The translations under genes were made by a program, and so were the position numbers. A stretch of DNA of 64,000 bases, taken from contig NZ_OZ243890.1 in assembly GCF_965213555.1 (NCBI RefSeq), positions 3,951,561 to 4,015,560 on the forward strand, given 5' to 3'. Below are positions 31,942 to 41,661 of the stretch, piece by piece. Origin of the DNA: Acuticoccus sp965213555. GTDB lineage: Bacteria; Pseudomonadota; Alphaproteobacteria; Rhizobiales; Amorphaceae. Under the pieces are notes generated by a model. That model had not been told where the DNA came from and did not search any database. It saw only the letters and a program-made list of their open reading frames with translations. The number at the start of each line of letters is the position of its first letter. The first letter of the stretch is position 1.

Positions 31942-33237
31942 TCAGCGGTTGTCCGACGCCCGCAGGCGCGTCTCTAGGAACATCGAGTAACGTGACATGC
32001 CCCAGCAGCACACGAAGAACAGCGCCGCGATGAAGCCGTACATCTCCCAGATGATGCCGTTCCAGGCTGCGTCGGCGAGGATCGGCTTGGTCAGTCCCAA
32101 CGGATCGAGCAGCCCGATGACGGCGACCAGCGTCGTGTCCTTGAACAGGCCGATGAAGGTGTTGACGATGCCGGGGATGGAGATCTTGAGCGCCTGGGGC
32201 AGGACGATGAGCCCCATCGACTGCCAATAGGTGAGCCCCAGCGTATCGGCGGCCTCGTACTGTCCCCTGGGAAGCGCGGCGAGCCCGCCGCGAACCACCT
32301 CGGCCATGTAGGCGCTTGCGAACAGCGTCACCATGATGAGGACGCGCAGCACGAGGTCGAAGCTGGTCCCCGGCGGCAGGAAGTAGTTGAGCAGCGTCGA
32401 GGCGACGAACAGCAGGGTGATCAGCGGCACCCCGCGGATGAACTCGATGAAGGTGACGCACACGATCCTGAGGATCGGCAGCTTCGACTGCCGCCCGAGC
32501 GCGAGGAGGACGCCGAGCGGCAGCGAGCCTGCGATGCCGGTGAGGCCGATCACCATCGTGAGCAGGAAGCCACCGAAGCGGGACGTCTCGACGGGCTGCA
32601 GCACAGGCCCGCCCCACAACAGGACGAACGCGATGAGCGGGTACAGCGCGGTGACGACGAACCACCAGCGCTTGTGATGCGGCTGCCCGAGGAGGAGCGC
32701 GACGGCACCGGCGACGAGGGCCACTGCCACCGTGGGGTTCGCCAGCGCACCGACCTCGCCCACGCGCACGGCGACGACGACCTCAAGCGCGAGGACGACC
32801 GCCATCGCCCAAGCGATCGGCCGCGCCGTGCGGAACAGGATCGGCACCACCGCGACGATCAGGAGGAGGAAGGCGACGTTGGGCCGCCAGCGCAGGTCCA
32901 CGGGGTAGAAGCCGTACATCATCTGGCCGAAGCGCTCGCGGATGACCGCCCAGCACGCCCCGCGCTCGCCCTCCCCGAAGGTCGCCACGACGATCTGGCG
33001 GCACTCGTCGAGCGAGCTCGCGTTCCACACCGACTGCAGCACCGCCCACTCGATGACGCCGGGCAGGACGAGGGCGAGGACCACCACGCACGCGGCGGTC
33101 AGCGCCGCGTTCAGCCAGGAGGAGAAGAGGTTCGCGCGCAGCCAGCCGACCGCACCCACGGTGGAGCCCGGCGGCGGTGCCTCCTCGTAGCGCGTCGGCG
33201 CGACGTAGGGGACGGTCTCGGCGTGGGTCCCGCTCAT
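31942..33237 (-). CDS. aapM: General L-amino acid ABC transporter permease AapM
   Basis: A 431-residue permease, long like AapM because of extra N-terminal hydrophobic segments before the conserved half. The C-terminal part has EFIRGVPLITLLFVAS and the coupling loop QYEAADTLGLTYWQSM ending in VLPQALKISIPG. Works with AapQ as the membrane channel. The preceding gene aapQ stops 1 base before it starts. Confidence 0.93.
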   Translation of the reverse strand: MSGTHAETVPYVAPTRYEEAPPPGSTVGAVGWLRANLFSSWLNAALTAACVVVLALVLPGVIEWAVLQSVWNASSLDECRQIVVATFGEGERGACWAVIRERFGQMMYGFYPVDLRWRPNVAFLLLIVAVVPILFRTARPIAWAMAVVLALEVVVAVRVGEVGALANPTVAVALVAGAVALLLGQPHHKRWWFVVTALYPLIAFVLLWGGPVLQPVETSRFGGFLLTMVIGLTGIAGSLPLGVLLALGRQSKLPILRIVCVTFIEFIRGVPLITLLFVASTLLNYFLPPGTSFDLVLRVLIMVTLFASAYMAEVVRGGLAALPRGQYEAADTLGLTYWQSMGLIVLPQALKISIPGIVNTFIGLFKDTTLVAVIGLLDPLGLTKPILADAAWNGIIWEMYGFIAALFFVCCWGMSRYSMFLETRLRASDNR

Positions 33238-33238
33238 C

Positions 33239-34435
33239 CTAGCGCTCCACCAGCGAGACGCGCGCGTTGTAGGCGTTCATCACCGCCGAGATGGCGAGGC
33301 TCACCAAGAGGTAGAACGCCATCAGGAGGAGGATACATTCCATCTCGCGGCCCGTCTGGTTCAGCGTGATGCCGCCCAAGGTGCCGGTGGCATCCATGTA
33401 GCCGACGGCGATGGCGAGGGACGAGTTCTTGGTGAGGTTGAGGAACTGGCTGATGAGCGGCGGCACGATGACGCGCAGCGCCTGCGGCAGGATGACAAGG
33501 CTCATCGCGCGGTTCGGCCTCAGCCCCAGCGCGAAGGCCGCCTCGCTCTGTCCGTGGCTGACGGCGAGGATGCCCGCGCGCACGATCTCCGCGATGAAGG
33601 CGCCGGTGTAGAGCGACAGCGCGAGCCACAGCGCGATCAGCGAGTCGCGCATGAAGATCCCGCCCTGGAAGTTGAAGCCGGCGAGCTCGGGGAGCTCGAA
33701 CGTGATGGGCTGGCCGAGCGCAAGGGTGGCGAGCGCCGTCGGCACGACGAGGAGACCGAGGCCGATGAGGAGGACCGGCGTCTGCGCCCCGGTCGCCTCC
33801 TGCCGGCGGCGCGCCCACGCCCGGAGGAGGACGATGCCGACGATGGAGGCGGCGAGCACCGCGAGAACCACGCCCGAGCCCTCGCCGAACACCGGCGCAG
33901 GCACGTAGAAGCCGCGGTTCGTCAGCACGACCGCGCCGGTCTCCACGTCGCGGTAGTCCCGCGGCGAGGGCAGCGACTCGTTGACGAGGGCCGCGACGAG
34001 CAGGATCCAGATGAGGATCGGAACGTTGCGGAACGCCTCGACGTAGACCGCCATGAGCTTGGCGATGAGCCAGTTCTTTGACAGGCGCAGGACGCCGGCC
34101 GAGATGCCGAGTACGGTCGCGGTTACGCAGCCCATCGCGGCCACGAGGAGCGTGTTCAGGATGCCGACGACCGCCGCGCGCGCGTTGGTGTCGCGGCTGT
34201 CGTACTCGATGAGGCGTTGGTTGATGTCGTAGTTCGCCGGCTGCCAGAGGAAGCCGAAGTCGAAGTCTTTGCCGAGGGCGTTGAGGTTGGTGATCGTGTT
34301 GGAGACGAGCCAGCCGACGCCGAGCATCAGGAGGATCATCGTGATCGCCTGGATGAAGCCCGAGCGGTAGCGCTCGTCCCGCCACAGCATCTCGATGCGG
34401 AAGACCGGAGAACCGGGGCTCGTGGCAACGCTCAT
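33239..34435 (-). CDS. aapQ: General L-amino acid ABC transporter permease AapQ
   Basis: A 398-residue permease. Its N-terminal part contains the Aap-typical FGFLWQPANYDINQRLI loop, followed by EAFRNVPILIWILL. The coupling loop is GQSEAAFALGLRPNRAMSLV with ILPQALRVIVPP. It forms the channel with AapM for broad-range amino acid uptake and lies between aapJ and aapM. Confidence 0.94.
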   Translation of the reverse strand: MSVATSPGSPVFRIEMLWRDERYRSGFIQAITMILLMLGVGWLVSNTITNLNALGKDFDFGFLWQPANYDINQRLIEYDSRDTNARAAVVGILNTLLVAAMGCVTATVLGISAGVLRLSKNWLIAKLMAVYVEAFRNVPILIWILLVAALVNESLPSPRDYRDVETGAVVLTNRGFYVPAPVFGEGSGVVLAVLAASIVGIVLLRAWARRRQEATGAQTPVLLIGLGLLVVPTALATLALGQPITFELPELAGFNFQGGIFMRDSLIALWLALSLYTGAFIAEIVRAGILAVSHGQSEAAFALGLRPNRAMSLVILPQALRVIVPPLISQFLNLTKNSSLAIAVGYMDATGTLGGITLNQTGREMECILLLMAFYLLVSLAISAVMNAYNARVSLVER

Positions 34436-34492
34436 GGGTGCGCTCCAGGTGCGGGTGCGGACCGGACGGCCCGCACCCTTGGCGTCAGCGGC

Positions 34493-35521
34493 TCAGCGGA
34501 TCGGCGGGGCGTAGAGGATGCCACCCTCGGTGTAGAGTGCGTTCAGCCCGCGCTCGAGGCCGATCTGCGTGTCCGGCCCGAGGTAGCGATCGAAGATCTC
34601 GCCGTAGTTGCCGACGGCGGCGATCGCGCGGACCGCCCAGTCGTTGTCGAGGCCGAGCATCGCGCCGTACTCGCCCTCGACGCCCAGGAGGCGGGCGACG
34701 TCCGGGTTGAGGTCGGTCTGCTGCGCCATCTCCTCGACGTTCGCCTGCGTGACGTCCTTCTCCTCGGCGAGGATCAACGCGCGGACCACCCACGAGACGA
34801 TGTCGGACCACTCGTCGTCGCCATGGCGCACCAGCGGCGCGAGCGGCTCCTTCGAGATGATCTCGGGCAGGATGACGTGCTCGTCAGGGTTCTCGAACGA
34901 GGCGCGGACGGAGGCGAGGCCGGACGCGTCGGTGGTGTAGGCGTCGCATGCGTCGGCGAGGTACTTCTGCTGCGCCTCGTTGTCGGTCTCGATGGGGACG
35001 GGCTCGTAGTCCATGTCGTTGGCGCGGAAGTAGTCCGCGAGGTTGAGCTCGGTGGTCGTGCCGGTCTGGATGCAGATGGTCGCCCCGTCGAGGTCGAGCG
35101 CGCTCGAGACCCCGATGTCCTTGGGCACCATGAAGCCCTGCCCATCGTAGTAGTTCACCGGAGCGAAGGTGAACTTGAGGTCGGCGTCACGCGACAGCGT
35201 CCACGTCGTGTTGCGCGCGAGCACGTCGACCTCGCCGGACGCGAGGGCCGTGAAGCGCGTCTTGCCGGTCAGCGGGGTGAACTCGACCTTCGAGGGGTCG
35301 TCGAAGATCGCCGCGGCGATGGCGCGGCAGATGGCGATGTCGAACCCTTGATACTGGCCCTGCGCGTCGGTGAAGGAGAAGCCGGCGAGGCCGGTGTTCG
35401 TGCCGCAGTTCAGCGTACCGCGGTCCATAACCTGCTGCAGGGTCGAGCTCTGCGCGAGCGCCTGTCCGCTGAGCGCGAGCGAGGTGACCGCGGCGGCGGT
35501 CACCAAGTGGGAAACTTTCAT
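34493..35521 (-). CDS. aapJ: General L-amino acid ABC transporter substrate-binding protein
   Basis: A 342-residue periplasmic binding protein (SBP family 3). The signal peptide ends at SGQALAQ (about residue 23); the mature part begins STLQQVMDRGTLNCGTNTGL. Conserved patches are GFDIAICRAIAAAIF, GEVDVLARNTTWTLSRD and DGATICIQTGTTTELN. The ATG at 35521 is the only start giving a signal peptide at the N-terminus. First gene of the aap operon, divergent from the cystathionine beta-lyase gene. Confidence 0.94.
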   Translation of the reverse strand: MKVSHLVTAAAVTSLALSGQALAQSSTLQQVMDRGTLNCGTNTGLAGFSFTDAQGQYQGFDIAICRAIAAAIFDDPSKVEFTPLTGKTRFTALASGEVDVLARNTTWTLSRDADLKFTFAPVNYYDGQGFMVPKDIGVSSALDLDGATICIQTGTTTELNLADYFRANDMDYEPVPIETDNEAQQKYLADACDAYTTDASGLASVRASFENPDEHVILPEIISKEPLAPLVRHGDDEWSDIVSWVVRALILAEEKDVTQANVEEMAQQTDLNPDVARLLGVEGEYGAMLGLDNDWAVRAIAAVGNYGEIFDRYLGPDTQIGLERGLNALYTEGGILYAPPIR

Positions 35522-35686
35522 GTGTGCTCTCTCTACCTTCGGTCCGGGCGGAATCTTCGTCCGCTTGCGAGTTCGTCGTGCAACGACCGTGCCACCGCGC
35601 CGCGCGGCAGCCCCGACCTGGTCGCAAGACTTGCGCGAGCATAGTGAGACGGACGAGCCGCGCCAACGCCTTGAAGGAATTTTTGT

Positions 35687-36862
35687 ATGGACGATGACAG
35701 CTCGACCGGCGGACCGGTCCGGCGCACGGCGACGACGATCACCCAGGCTGGACGCGATCCGGCCTCGTTCCACGGCTTCGTCAACCCGCCCGTCGTGCGC
35801 GCCTCGACCGTGCTCTACCCGGACGTTGCGACCTCGCACAGCCGCGCCCAGCGCTACACCTACGGCCTCAGCGGCACGCCCACCACCGACGCGCTATGCG
35901 CGGCGATGAACGCGCTCGAGGGGGCCGAGGCGACCGTCCTCACCTCGAGTGGGCTGTCCGCCTGCACGCTCGCCATCGCCTCGTCGGTCGGGGCCGGCGA
36001 CCGGCTCATCATGGTCGATCCGGTGTACAGCCCGACGCGGCGCTTCTGCGACGGCATGCTGGCGCGGTTCGGCGTCACCACGGTCTACGTCGATCCGCTG
36101 GACCTCGCCGCCTACGAGCGCGAGGTCGCCCTCGGCGCCGCGGCGGTCTTCCTGGAGGCGCCGGGCTCGCTCACCTTCGAGGTGCCGGACGTGCCGCGGA
36201 TGGCCGCCATCGCGAAGTCCGCCGGAGCGACCGTGATGATCGACAACACCTGGGCGACGCCGCTCTACTTCCGCCCGCTGGAGCACGGCTGCGACCTATC
36301 GATCCACGCGGCGACGAAGTACCTCGCCGGCCACTCCGACCTCCTGCTCGGCACGATCTCGGGCCGCGGCGGGGCGATCGCGCGCGTCGCCGACGCACGA
36401 CGGGACTTCGGCGAGGGCGTCGGACCGGACGACGTTTTCGCCACCTTGCGCGGCATCCGAACGCTGCACGTTCGCCTGCCGCACTTCGAGCGCAATGCCA
36501 GGATCGTCGCCGAGTGGCTGGGCGGGGACCCGCGGGTGTCGCGCGTGCTCTACCCAGCGCTCCCCGACGCGCCGGGGCACGCCATCTGGAAGCGCGACTT
36601 CGACGGCGCGACGAGCCTGTTCGCCATCACCTTCCAAGGCCGCAGCGAGGGCGAGGTAGCGCGCTTCGTGGACGGGCTGAGGCTGTTCGGCATCGGCGCG
36701 TCGTGGGGCGGGTTCGAGAGCCTCGCCACCATGCCGCCGCTCGGCAAGATCCGCACCGCCAAGCGCTGGCCGGACGACGAGCCGTTGGTGCGCCTCCACG
36801 TCGGCCTTGAGGACCCGGCCGACCTCATCGAGGACCTCGACCAGGCGATGGCTCACCTGTGA
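35687..36862 (+). CDS. metC: Cystathionine beta-lyase
   Basis: A 391-residue Cys/Met metabolism PLP enzyme. The cofactor lysine is K211 in HAATKYLAGHSD; other landmarks are RYTYGLSGTPTTDAL, LTSSGLSACTLA and VMIDNTWATP. These, together with GIGASWGGFESL, match alphaproteobacterial cystathionine beta-lyases, which make homocysteine; a desulfhydrase role is possible. AAGGAA precedes the ATG at 35687. The 165-base divergent gap to aapJ shows no riboswitch that I can recognise. Confidence 0.9.
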   Translation: MDDDSSTGGPVRRTATTITQAGRDPASFHGFVNPPVVRASTVLYPDVATSHSRAQRYTYGLSGTPTTDALCAAMNALEGAEATVLTSSGLSACTLAIASSVGAGDRLIMVDPVYSPTRRFCDGMLARFGVTTVYVDPLDLAAYEREVALGAAAVFLEAPGSLTFEVPDVPRMAAIAKSAGATVMIDNTWATPLYFRPLEHGCDLSIHAATKYLAGHSDLLLGTISGRGGAIARVADARRDFGEGVGPDDVFATLRGIRTLHVRLPHFERNARIVAEWLGGDPRVSRVLYPALPDAPGHAIWKRDFDGATSLFAITFQGRSEGEVARFVDGLRLFGIGASWGGFESLATMPPLGKIRTAKRWPDDEPLVRLHVGLEDPADLIEDLDQAMAHL

Positions 36863-36889
36863 CGACCCGCGCTCCAGCAGGCTGTTTCT

Positions 36890-38213
36890 GTAATCGGGCG
36901 CTCTCCGTCAAGCCGCTGAAGTGAACCTGCCGAGGCTCTTGCTTCTGTTCGTGGTCGCCGGTGGCGTCACATGATCGGGTCGGAGGGGACTGGCGAGCGC
37001 ATCTGAAGATCGGGCTTCAGAACCCAAGCCTGCTATCGGCTTCGCCAGACCCGCCGTCCCCAGCAGGGACCTCTTCAGCTCCCTTCGGAGCCGTGGTGGA
37101 GGAGCCGCCGGTAGGCGGCCGATCAGGCCGTTGCCGACCAACGGAACTCGGTGCCGTCGAGCCACATGCGGTGGAGGATGACGGCAATCTTGCGCGCGAC
37201 GGCGACCTTCGCCGTCTTCAGCCCCGCCCGCCCGGCCAGGCGCGTTCCCCAGGCCTTCAGGGCGCTCCACCTCGTGACGCGAGTGAGAAGTGCGCTCGCA
37301 GCCTCGAAGAGGACGGCGCGCACGGCCGGGTCGCCGATCCTGCTGATCCGTCCGCTGCGGTCGATCTCCCCCGACTGGTAGCGTCGCGGCGTCATGCCGA
37401 GATAGGCCCCGACCGTGCGGGAGCGACTGAAGCGGGCCGGTGCGTCGATCGCCGTCTTGAAGGACAATGCCGCGATCGGGCCCACTCCCGGCACCGTCTT
37501 GAAGCGGCGGCAGGTCTCGTCCTCACGCACGATCCTCAGAACCATGCGGTGCAGCGTCCGGTACGCTTCGAGGAGCGCGTCGCGCACGTTAAGAAGGGGC
37601 TCGGCGATGGCGCACAGCATGACCTGATCGGCGACGAGCTCGCGCACCCGTGCGGCGAAGCTGCAGCGCGTCGTCGGGCCGATCCGCAAGCCAAAGGTCT
37701 TCATCAGCCCGCGCAGCTCGTTCTCTGCGTTCTGGACCCGGTTTAGGGTCGACTTGCGCGCGCTCAGCAGAAAGCGCAGCTCCTGCGAGCGTCTCGACTT
37801 GACGTGAACCGCTCGAAACCATCCGATCCGCACCACCTGTGCGATGCCGCGTGCATCGTTGCGGTCAGTCTTGTTGAGGGTGCCTGCCAATGTCGCCTTC
37901 AGGCGCCGGACCTCGAGACACACAACCGGCCATCCAGCCTCGCTCATCTCCTGGAACAGCCATTCCGACAGCGAGCAGGCCTCGATCCCGATCCGCTCGA
38001 CGTCCGTGTGGTACGGCTTGAGGATGGCCACGATCGCTGCAGGATCCGTTGCAACCCTCGTCTCGTGGACGCTCCGCCCATCATGATCGACGACGCAGAC
38101 AGAGGTCTCGACCTGGGAGATGTCTAATCCGGCGTAAAGCTTCATGGTCGGGCTCCTTCCTGTTCGGCGAGCCAGTCGTGACACGACGGTCAGCGTGTTG
38201 CTCGCCCGATTAC
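36890..38213. mobile_element. IS110-family (IS1111-like) insertion sequence
   Basis: A ~1.32-kb element with one transposase gene on the minus strand. GTAATCGGGCG (36890-36900) is repeated exactly in inverted form as CGCCCGATTAC (38203-38213), which I take as the terminal or subterminal inverted repeats. A wider inverted pair, AGCAGGCTG (36876-36884) and CAGCCTGCT (38476-38484), lies outside and could mark alternative ends or the target. No clear target duplication is seen, as usual for IS110. The 230 bases between the left repeat and the transposase stop hold no other gene. Confidence 0.72.
37123..38145 (-). CDS. IS110-family transposase
   Basis: A 340-residue DEDD-type transposase that looks intact. 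The N-terminal RuvC-like domain has YAGLDISQVETSVCVVD (Asp), GIEACSLSEWLF (Glu) and LNKTDRNDARGIAQVV (two Asp). The C-terminal domain has VPGVGPIAALSF and the region with the catalytic serine, ARFSRSRTVGAYLG, followed by GDPAVRAVLFEAA. It starts at the ATG at 38145. No frameshift is present, so the element may be active. Confidence 0.93.
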   Translation of the reverse strand: MKLYAGLDISQVETSVCVVDHDGRSVHETRVATDPAAIVAILKPYHTDVERIGIEACSLSEWLFQEMSEAGWPVVCLEVRRLKATLAGTLNKTDRNDARGIAQVVRIGWFRAVHVKSRRSQELRFLLSARKSTLNRVQNAENELRGLMKTFGLRIGPTTRCSFAARVRELVADQVMLCAIAEPLLNVRDALLEAYRTLHRMVLRIVREDETCRRFKTVPGVGPIAALSFKTAIDAPARFSRSRTVGAYLGMTPRRYQSGEIDRSGRISRIGDPAVRAVLFEAASALLTRVTRWSALKAWGTRLAGRAGLKTAKVAVARKIAVILHRMWLDGTEFRWSATA

Positions 38214-38482
38214 CCGATCTGAAGACGTTGCGCGGACGCACGCGCGGCGTGTCTGCCGTCGAGGTGCCCTGCTCGAGCACGGAGGGGACAGCCGCTGTCG
38301 CCCCAGCTTGCCGACCGCGCCATTCATGGTGACGTGCGGCCTGACCGTCCGCCGCCGAAGCTCGGACGAGACCATCCCCTCCGACCCGTCCCGAGACCCA
38401 CGCACCGCGAGGCTCTTCTGCTCGCTCCGGACGGGGGAAACACGATCGGCAGGACGGGGCCCGCGACGTCTTCCGCAGCCTG
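38214..38482. other. Non-coding stretch between the IS and the DUF1467 gene
   Basis: About 270 bases, GC-rich, with no ORF of convincing composition on either strand. Possibly part of the IS right end or a remnant of the region once joining the DUF1467 gene to the next housekeeping gene. Nothing recognisable. Confidence 0.5.
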
Positions 38483-38749
38483 CTAGAGCCCGGGCGGCGA
38501 CGGCAGCGGGATGTCCTCCAAGGTGAGGCCGCTGTTGAGCACGGCGAGGACACCGGCGAACACGACGGCCGCAGCGAGCGTGGTGAGGAGCACGCGCCGG
38601 CCGAGTCGCGAGTGGGCGGGCGCGCCACGGTCGGCCCCGGCGACGCGCGTCTCCTCGGTGTCGGGATCGCGGTTGCCGATAGCGAGGACCGGGAAGAAGA
38701 TGAGCCACCAGATGATGAAGTAGATCGCGATGGCGCTGACGACGTCCAT
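38483..38749 (-). CDS. DUF1467 family membrane protein
   Basis: An 88-residue protein with two hydrophobic segments: AIAIYFIIWWLIFFPVLAIG and VLLTTLAAAVVFAGVLAVL. The WWLIFFPVL pattern is the DUF1467 signature, found downstream of mce in many alphaproteobacteria. Function unknown. Its start overlaps the mce stop; it is the last gene of the nuo-birA-rnj-mce string before the IS element. Confidence 0.87.
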   Translation of the reverse strand: MDVVSAIAIYFIIWWLIFFPVLAIGNRDPDTEETRVAGADRGAPAHSRLGRRVLLTTLAAAVVFAGVLAVLNSGLTLEDIPLPSPPGL

Positions 38750-39153
38750 CAGACCTCTTCGAGCTCGGTGAGCACGCCGCCGACGTCCTTCGGGTGGACG
38801 AACAGCACCGGCTTGCCGTGGGCGCCGATCTTCGGCTCGCCATCGCCCAGCACCCGAGCGCCGTCCTGCCTCAGCCGCTCGGCCGCCAAGCGGATGTCGC
38901 TCACCTCGTAGCAGACGTGGTGCAAGCCGCCCGCCGGGTTCTTCTCGAGGAACGGTGCGATCGGCGAGCCCTCGCCGATCGGCTCCAAGAGCTCGACCTT
39001 CGTGTTGTCGAGGACGACGAAGACGACGCGCACGCCGTGCTCAGGCAGGTCCTGCGGCTCGGACACCTCGGCCCCCAACGCACCGCGATAGATCGCGGAC
39101 GCGGCGGCGACGTCCCTCGTCGCGATGGCAACGTGGTTCAACCGCCCGATCAT
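38749..39153 (-). CDS. mce: Methylmalonyl-CoA epimerase
   Basis: A 134-residue vicinal-oxygen-chelate protein. It has LNHVAIATRDVAAASAIYR, with the first metal His, then GGLHHVCYEV and KPVLFVHPKDVGGVLTELE with the final Glu. It interconverts (R)- and (S)-methylmalonyl-CoA in propionate breakdown. It lies 51 bases after rnj, the usual alphaproteobacterial order. Confidence 0.93.
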   Translation of the reverse strand: MIGRLNHVAIATRDVAAASAIYRGALGAEVSEPQDLPEHGVRVVFVVLDNTKVELLEPIGEGSPIAPFLEKNPAGGLHHVCYEVSDIRLAAERLRQDGARVLGDGEPKIGAHGKPVLFVHPKDVGGVLTELEEV

Positions 39154-39204
39154 CGCTCCTCCTCCGCTCGCTTCGCCGTCCCCGCCGTCGACGCGCGAAC
39201 CGCC

Positions 39205-40887
39205 TCACGATGCGCTGACGACGAAGACGTGGCAGAGCGGCTTCTTGCCCCAGCGCTGGGCCATGTGCGCGCGGATCGCGCGCCGCGCCGCTTGCACCAC
39301 GACGTCGCGGTCGCGGCGACGATGGCGCGGGATCGAGCCCACCGCCGACGCGACCTCGTCCACGAGCTGCTCGCGGAACGTCTCGCCGCTGTCGTCGTGC
39401 GTCGGCACACCCATGAGGACCACGCTCGGCTCATCGTCGAGCTCGAAGCGGTCGTCCAGGGTGACGACCGCGGTGACGACGCCGGCGAACGCGAGGGCCC
39501 GACGCTCGCGCACGTTGCTCGCCTCGGGGGTGCGCAGCAGGCGCCCGTCCATGAACAGGATGTCCGTCGGCACCTCGTCGATGACCTGGGCGGGCGAGGG
39601 CGACAGGCGGACCATCTTGCCGTTCTGCGTCACGACGATCTCGGCGATCCCTGCGTCGCGGGCGAGCTTTGCCTGTGCCGTCAGGTGCACTGGCTCGCCG
39701 TGGACCGGCACGAGGATCTGCGGCTTCAGCCAGGCGTAGAGCTCCATGAGCTCGTCGCGCCGAGGATGTCCCGAGGTGTGGACGAGGCCGTCGGCGTCGG
39801 TGATGACGTCGATGCCCTGGAGCGCGAGCCCGTTGACCACCTGCCCGACCGCCTTCTCGTTGCCGGGGATAGTACGGGAGGAGAAGATCACCCGGTCCCC
39901 TGCCGACAGCGCCACGCGTGGATGTCCGTCGCTCGCGATGCGGGCGAGCGCAGCGCGGTCCTCGCCCTGGCTCCCCGTCAGCAGGATCAAGACCTTGTCG
40001 CGTGGGAGGTGGCCGACGTCGTCCTCCGTCAGGAAGCGGGGCAGACCGTCCATGAAGCCGCACTCGGTGGCGACCTCGATGACGCGGCGCATCGCCCGTC
40101 CCATGACGACGACGTGCCGGTCGCTGGCCGCCGCCGCCTCGCAGATCGCCCTGATGCGGGCGACGTTGGAGGAGAACGCGGTGACGGCTACCCGGTGAGG
40201 CGCGGTCTCCACCAGCTTGCGCAGCCCCTCGGCGACGTCCCGCTCGGACGGCGAGCGACCGGACCGGATCGCGTTGGTCGAGTCGCACATGAGGGCCAGC
40301 ACGCCCGCCTCACCCAGCGCGCGGAAGCGGTCGATGTTAATCGCGGTGCCGATGCCCGGCGTCGGGTCGATCTTCCAGTCGCCGGAGTGGACGATGAGCC
40401 CGTGCGGCGTCTCGATCGCAAGGGCGTTCGGCTCGGGGATCGAGTGGGAGACTGGCACGAGCTCGACGCGGAAGGGCGGCAGGTCGATGACCTCACCCTG
40501 CGCCACGACCGTCACGTCGGGCGTGACGATCTTGTTGTTCTCGAGCGCCTTCGCCTTCAGCAGGCCGGCGGCGAACGCGGTGGCGAACACCGGCACCTCG
40601 AGCCGCGGCCACAGGTCGAGGAGCGCCCCGTAGTGGTCCTCGTGCGCGTGGGTGATGACGATGCCGAGGAGGTCGCGCCGCTCCTCCTCGATGAAGGCGA
40701 TGTCCGGCAGGATGAGGTCGACGCCTGGCGCAAAACGCGGCTCGGCGAAGGTGACGCCGCAGTCCACCATCAGCCACTTCTTGGCGTGGGGCGGACCGAA
40801 GCCGTACAGCGCGAGGTTCATCCCGATCTCGCCGACGCCCCCGAGCGGCAGGAACACGAGCTCGTCCGCGGTGCCGCCGTCGCTCAT
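39205..40887 (-). CDS. rnj: Ribonuclease J
   Basis: A 560-residue metallo-beta-lactamase/beta-CASP nuclease. The zinc motif is THAHEDHYG; LPLGGVGEIGMN, HSGDWKIDP and CDSTNA follow, and the beta-CASP part includes LLTGSQGED and HTSGHPRRDEL. It acts as endo- and 5' exoribonuclease in RNA turnover. Its start overlaps the birA stop (ATGA), so the two are coupled. Confidence 0.95.
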   Translation of the reverse strand: MSDGGTADELVFLPLGGVGEIGMNLALYGFGPPHAKKWLMVDCGVTFAEPRFAPGVDLILPDIAFIEEERRDLLGIVITHAHEDHYGALLDLWPRLEVPVFATAFAAGLLKAKALENNKIVTPDVTVVAQGEVIDLPPFRVELVPVSHSIPEPNALAIETPHGLIVHSGDWKIDPTPGIGTAINIDRFRALGEAGVLALMCDSTNAIRSGRSPSERDVAEGLRKLVETAPHRVAVTAFSSNVARIRAICEAAAASDRHVVVMGRAMRRVIEVATECGFMDGLPRFLTEDDVGHLPRDKVLILLTGSQGEDRAALARIASDGHPRVALSAGDRVIFSSRTIPGNEKAVGQVVNGLALQGIDVITDADGLVHTSGHPRRDELMELYAWLKPQILVPVHGEPVHLTAQAKLARDAGIAEIVVTQNGKMVRLSPSPAQVIDEVPTDILFMDGRLLRTPEASNVRERRALAFAGVVTAVVTLDDRFELDDEPSVVLMGVPTHDDSGETFREQLVDEVASAVGSIPRHRRRDRDVVVQAARRAIRAHMAQRWGKKPLCHVFVVSAS

Positions 40888-41648
40888 GGTGCGCCGCGCA
40901 CGAACACATCGCCGGCGGCGATCGTCTCGGCCACGCCGTCCTTCCGACGAAGGATGAGCCGTCCCGCCTCGTCGAGTCCCTCGAACATGCCCTCGCGCGT
41001 CTCGCGTTCCAGCCGCACCGCGATGGGCTCGCCGACGCCGTCGGCGCGGGCGAGCCAGCGCGCGCGGATCGCGCCGGTTCCGCCCACACCCAGCGTGTTG
41101 AGCACGGCGCCGAACGCGTCGCGAAGCGGGCCGAACACGTCATCCGGCGTCGCGGCGGGCAGGTGCGCCGCAAGGTGTGTCGCCGGCAGGCCCGGGGGGT
41201 GGCTCATGATGTTGACACCGAACCCCACCACCGCGCGGCGCTGCGGACCCTCCTGCTCGGCCTCGATGAGGATGCCCGCAACCTTCGCGCCCGCGAGCCT
41301 GACGTCGTTGGGCCACTTCAAGGAAGGCCTCGCGCCGACCACCTCCAGGGCGTCGGCGAGCGCGACGGCGGCTGCCAGGGGCAAGAGGGCGAACGAGGCG
41401 GGAGCGAACACGTGTGGGAACGCGTAGGATGCGTAGAGGTTGCCAGGCTCCGACGTCCACGGCCGAGCCCGTCGGCCGCGCCCGGCGAACTGTCGCTCGG
41501 CGACGACCCACAGCGGCACCTCCGACGCCCGCAGGCGGACCATGGCCTCGTCGTTGGTCGAGCCGACCTCGGCCAGCCGGATGATCGGGGCGCTGGCCGC
41601 ACCGATGGGTGTGCGCGCGGCGAACTCCGACGTGGCACGCTCCTTCAA
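40884..41648 (-). CDS. birA: Biotin-[acetyl-CoA carboxylase] ligase
   Basis: A 254-residue biotin protein ligase without the N-terminal DNA-binding domain. Seen are EVGSTNDEAM, FAGRGRRARPWTSEPGNLY (biotinyl-AMP loop, GRGRRAR), KWPNDVRLAGAKVAGIL and GFGVNI. It activates biotin and attaches it to carboxyl carrier proteins. Located just after nuoN, the conserved alphaproteobacterial position. Confidence 0.94.
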   Translation of the reverse strand: MKERATSEFAARTPIGAASAPIIRLAEVGSTNDEAMVRLRASEVPLWVVAERQFAGRGRRARPWTSEPGNLYASYAFPHVFAPASFALLPLAAAVALADALEVVGARPSLKWPNDVRLAGAKVAGILIEAEQEGPQRRAVVGFGVNIMSHPPGLPATHLAAHLPAATPDDVFGPLRDAFGAVLNTLGVGGTGAIRARWLARADGVGEPIAVRLERETREGMFEGLDEAGRLILRRKDGVAETIAAGDVFVRGAP

Positions 41649-41661
41649 GGGTGGCGCATCC

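Noticed and set aside
35522..35686. Possible SAM-type riboswitch upstream of the cystathionine beta-lyase gene
   Set aside because: I could not find the conserved SAM-II or SAM-I helices in this 165-base gap.
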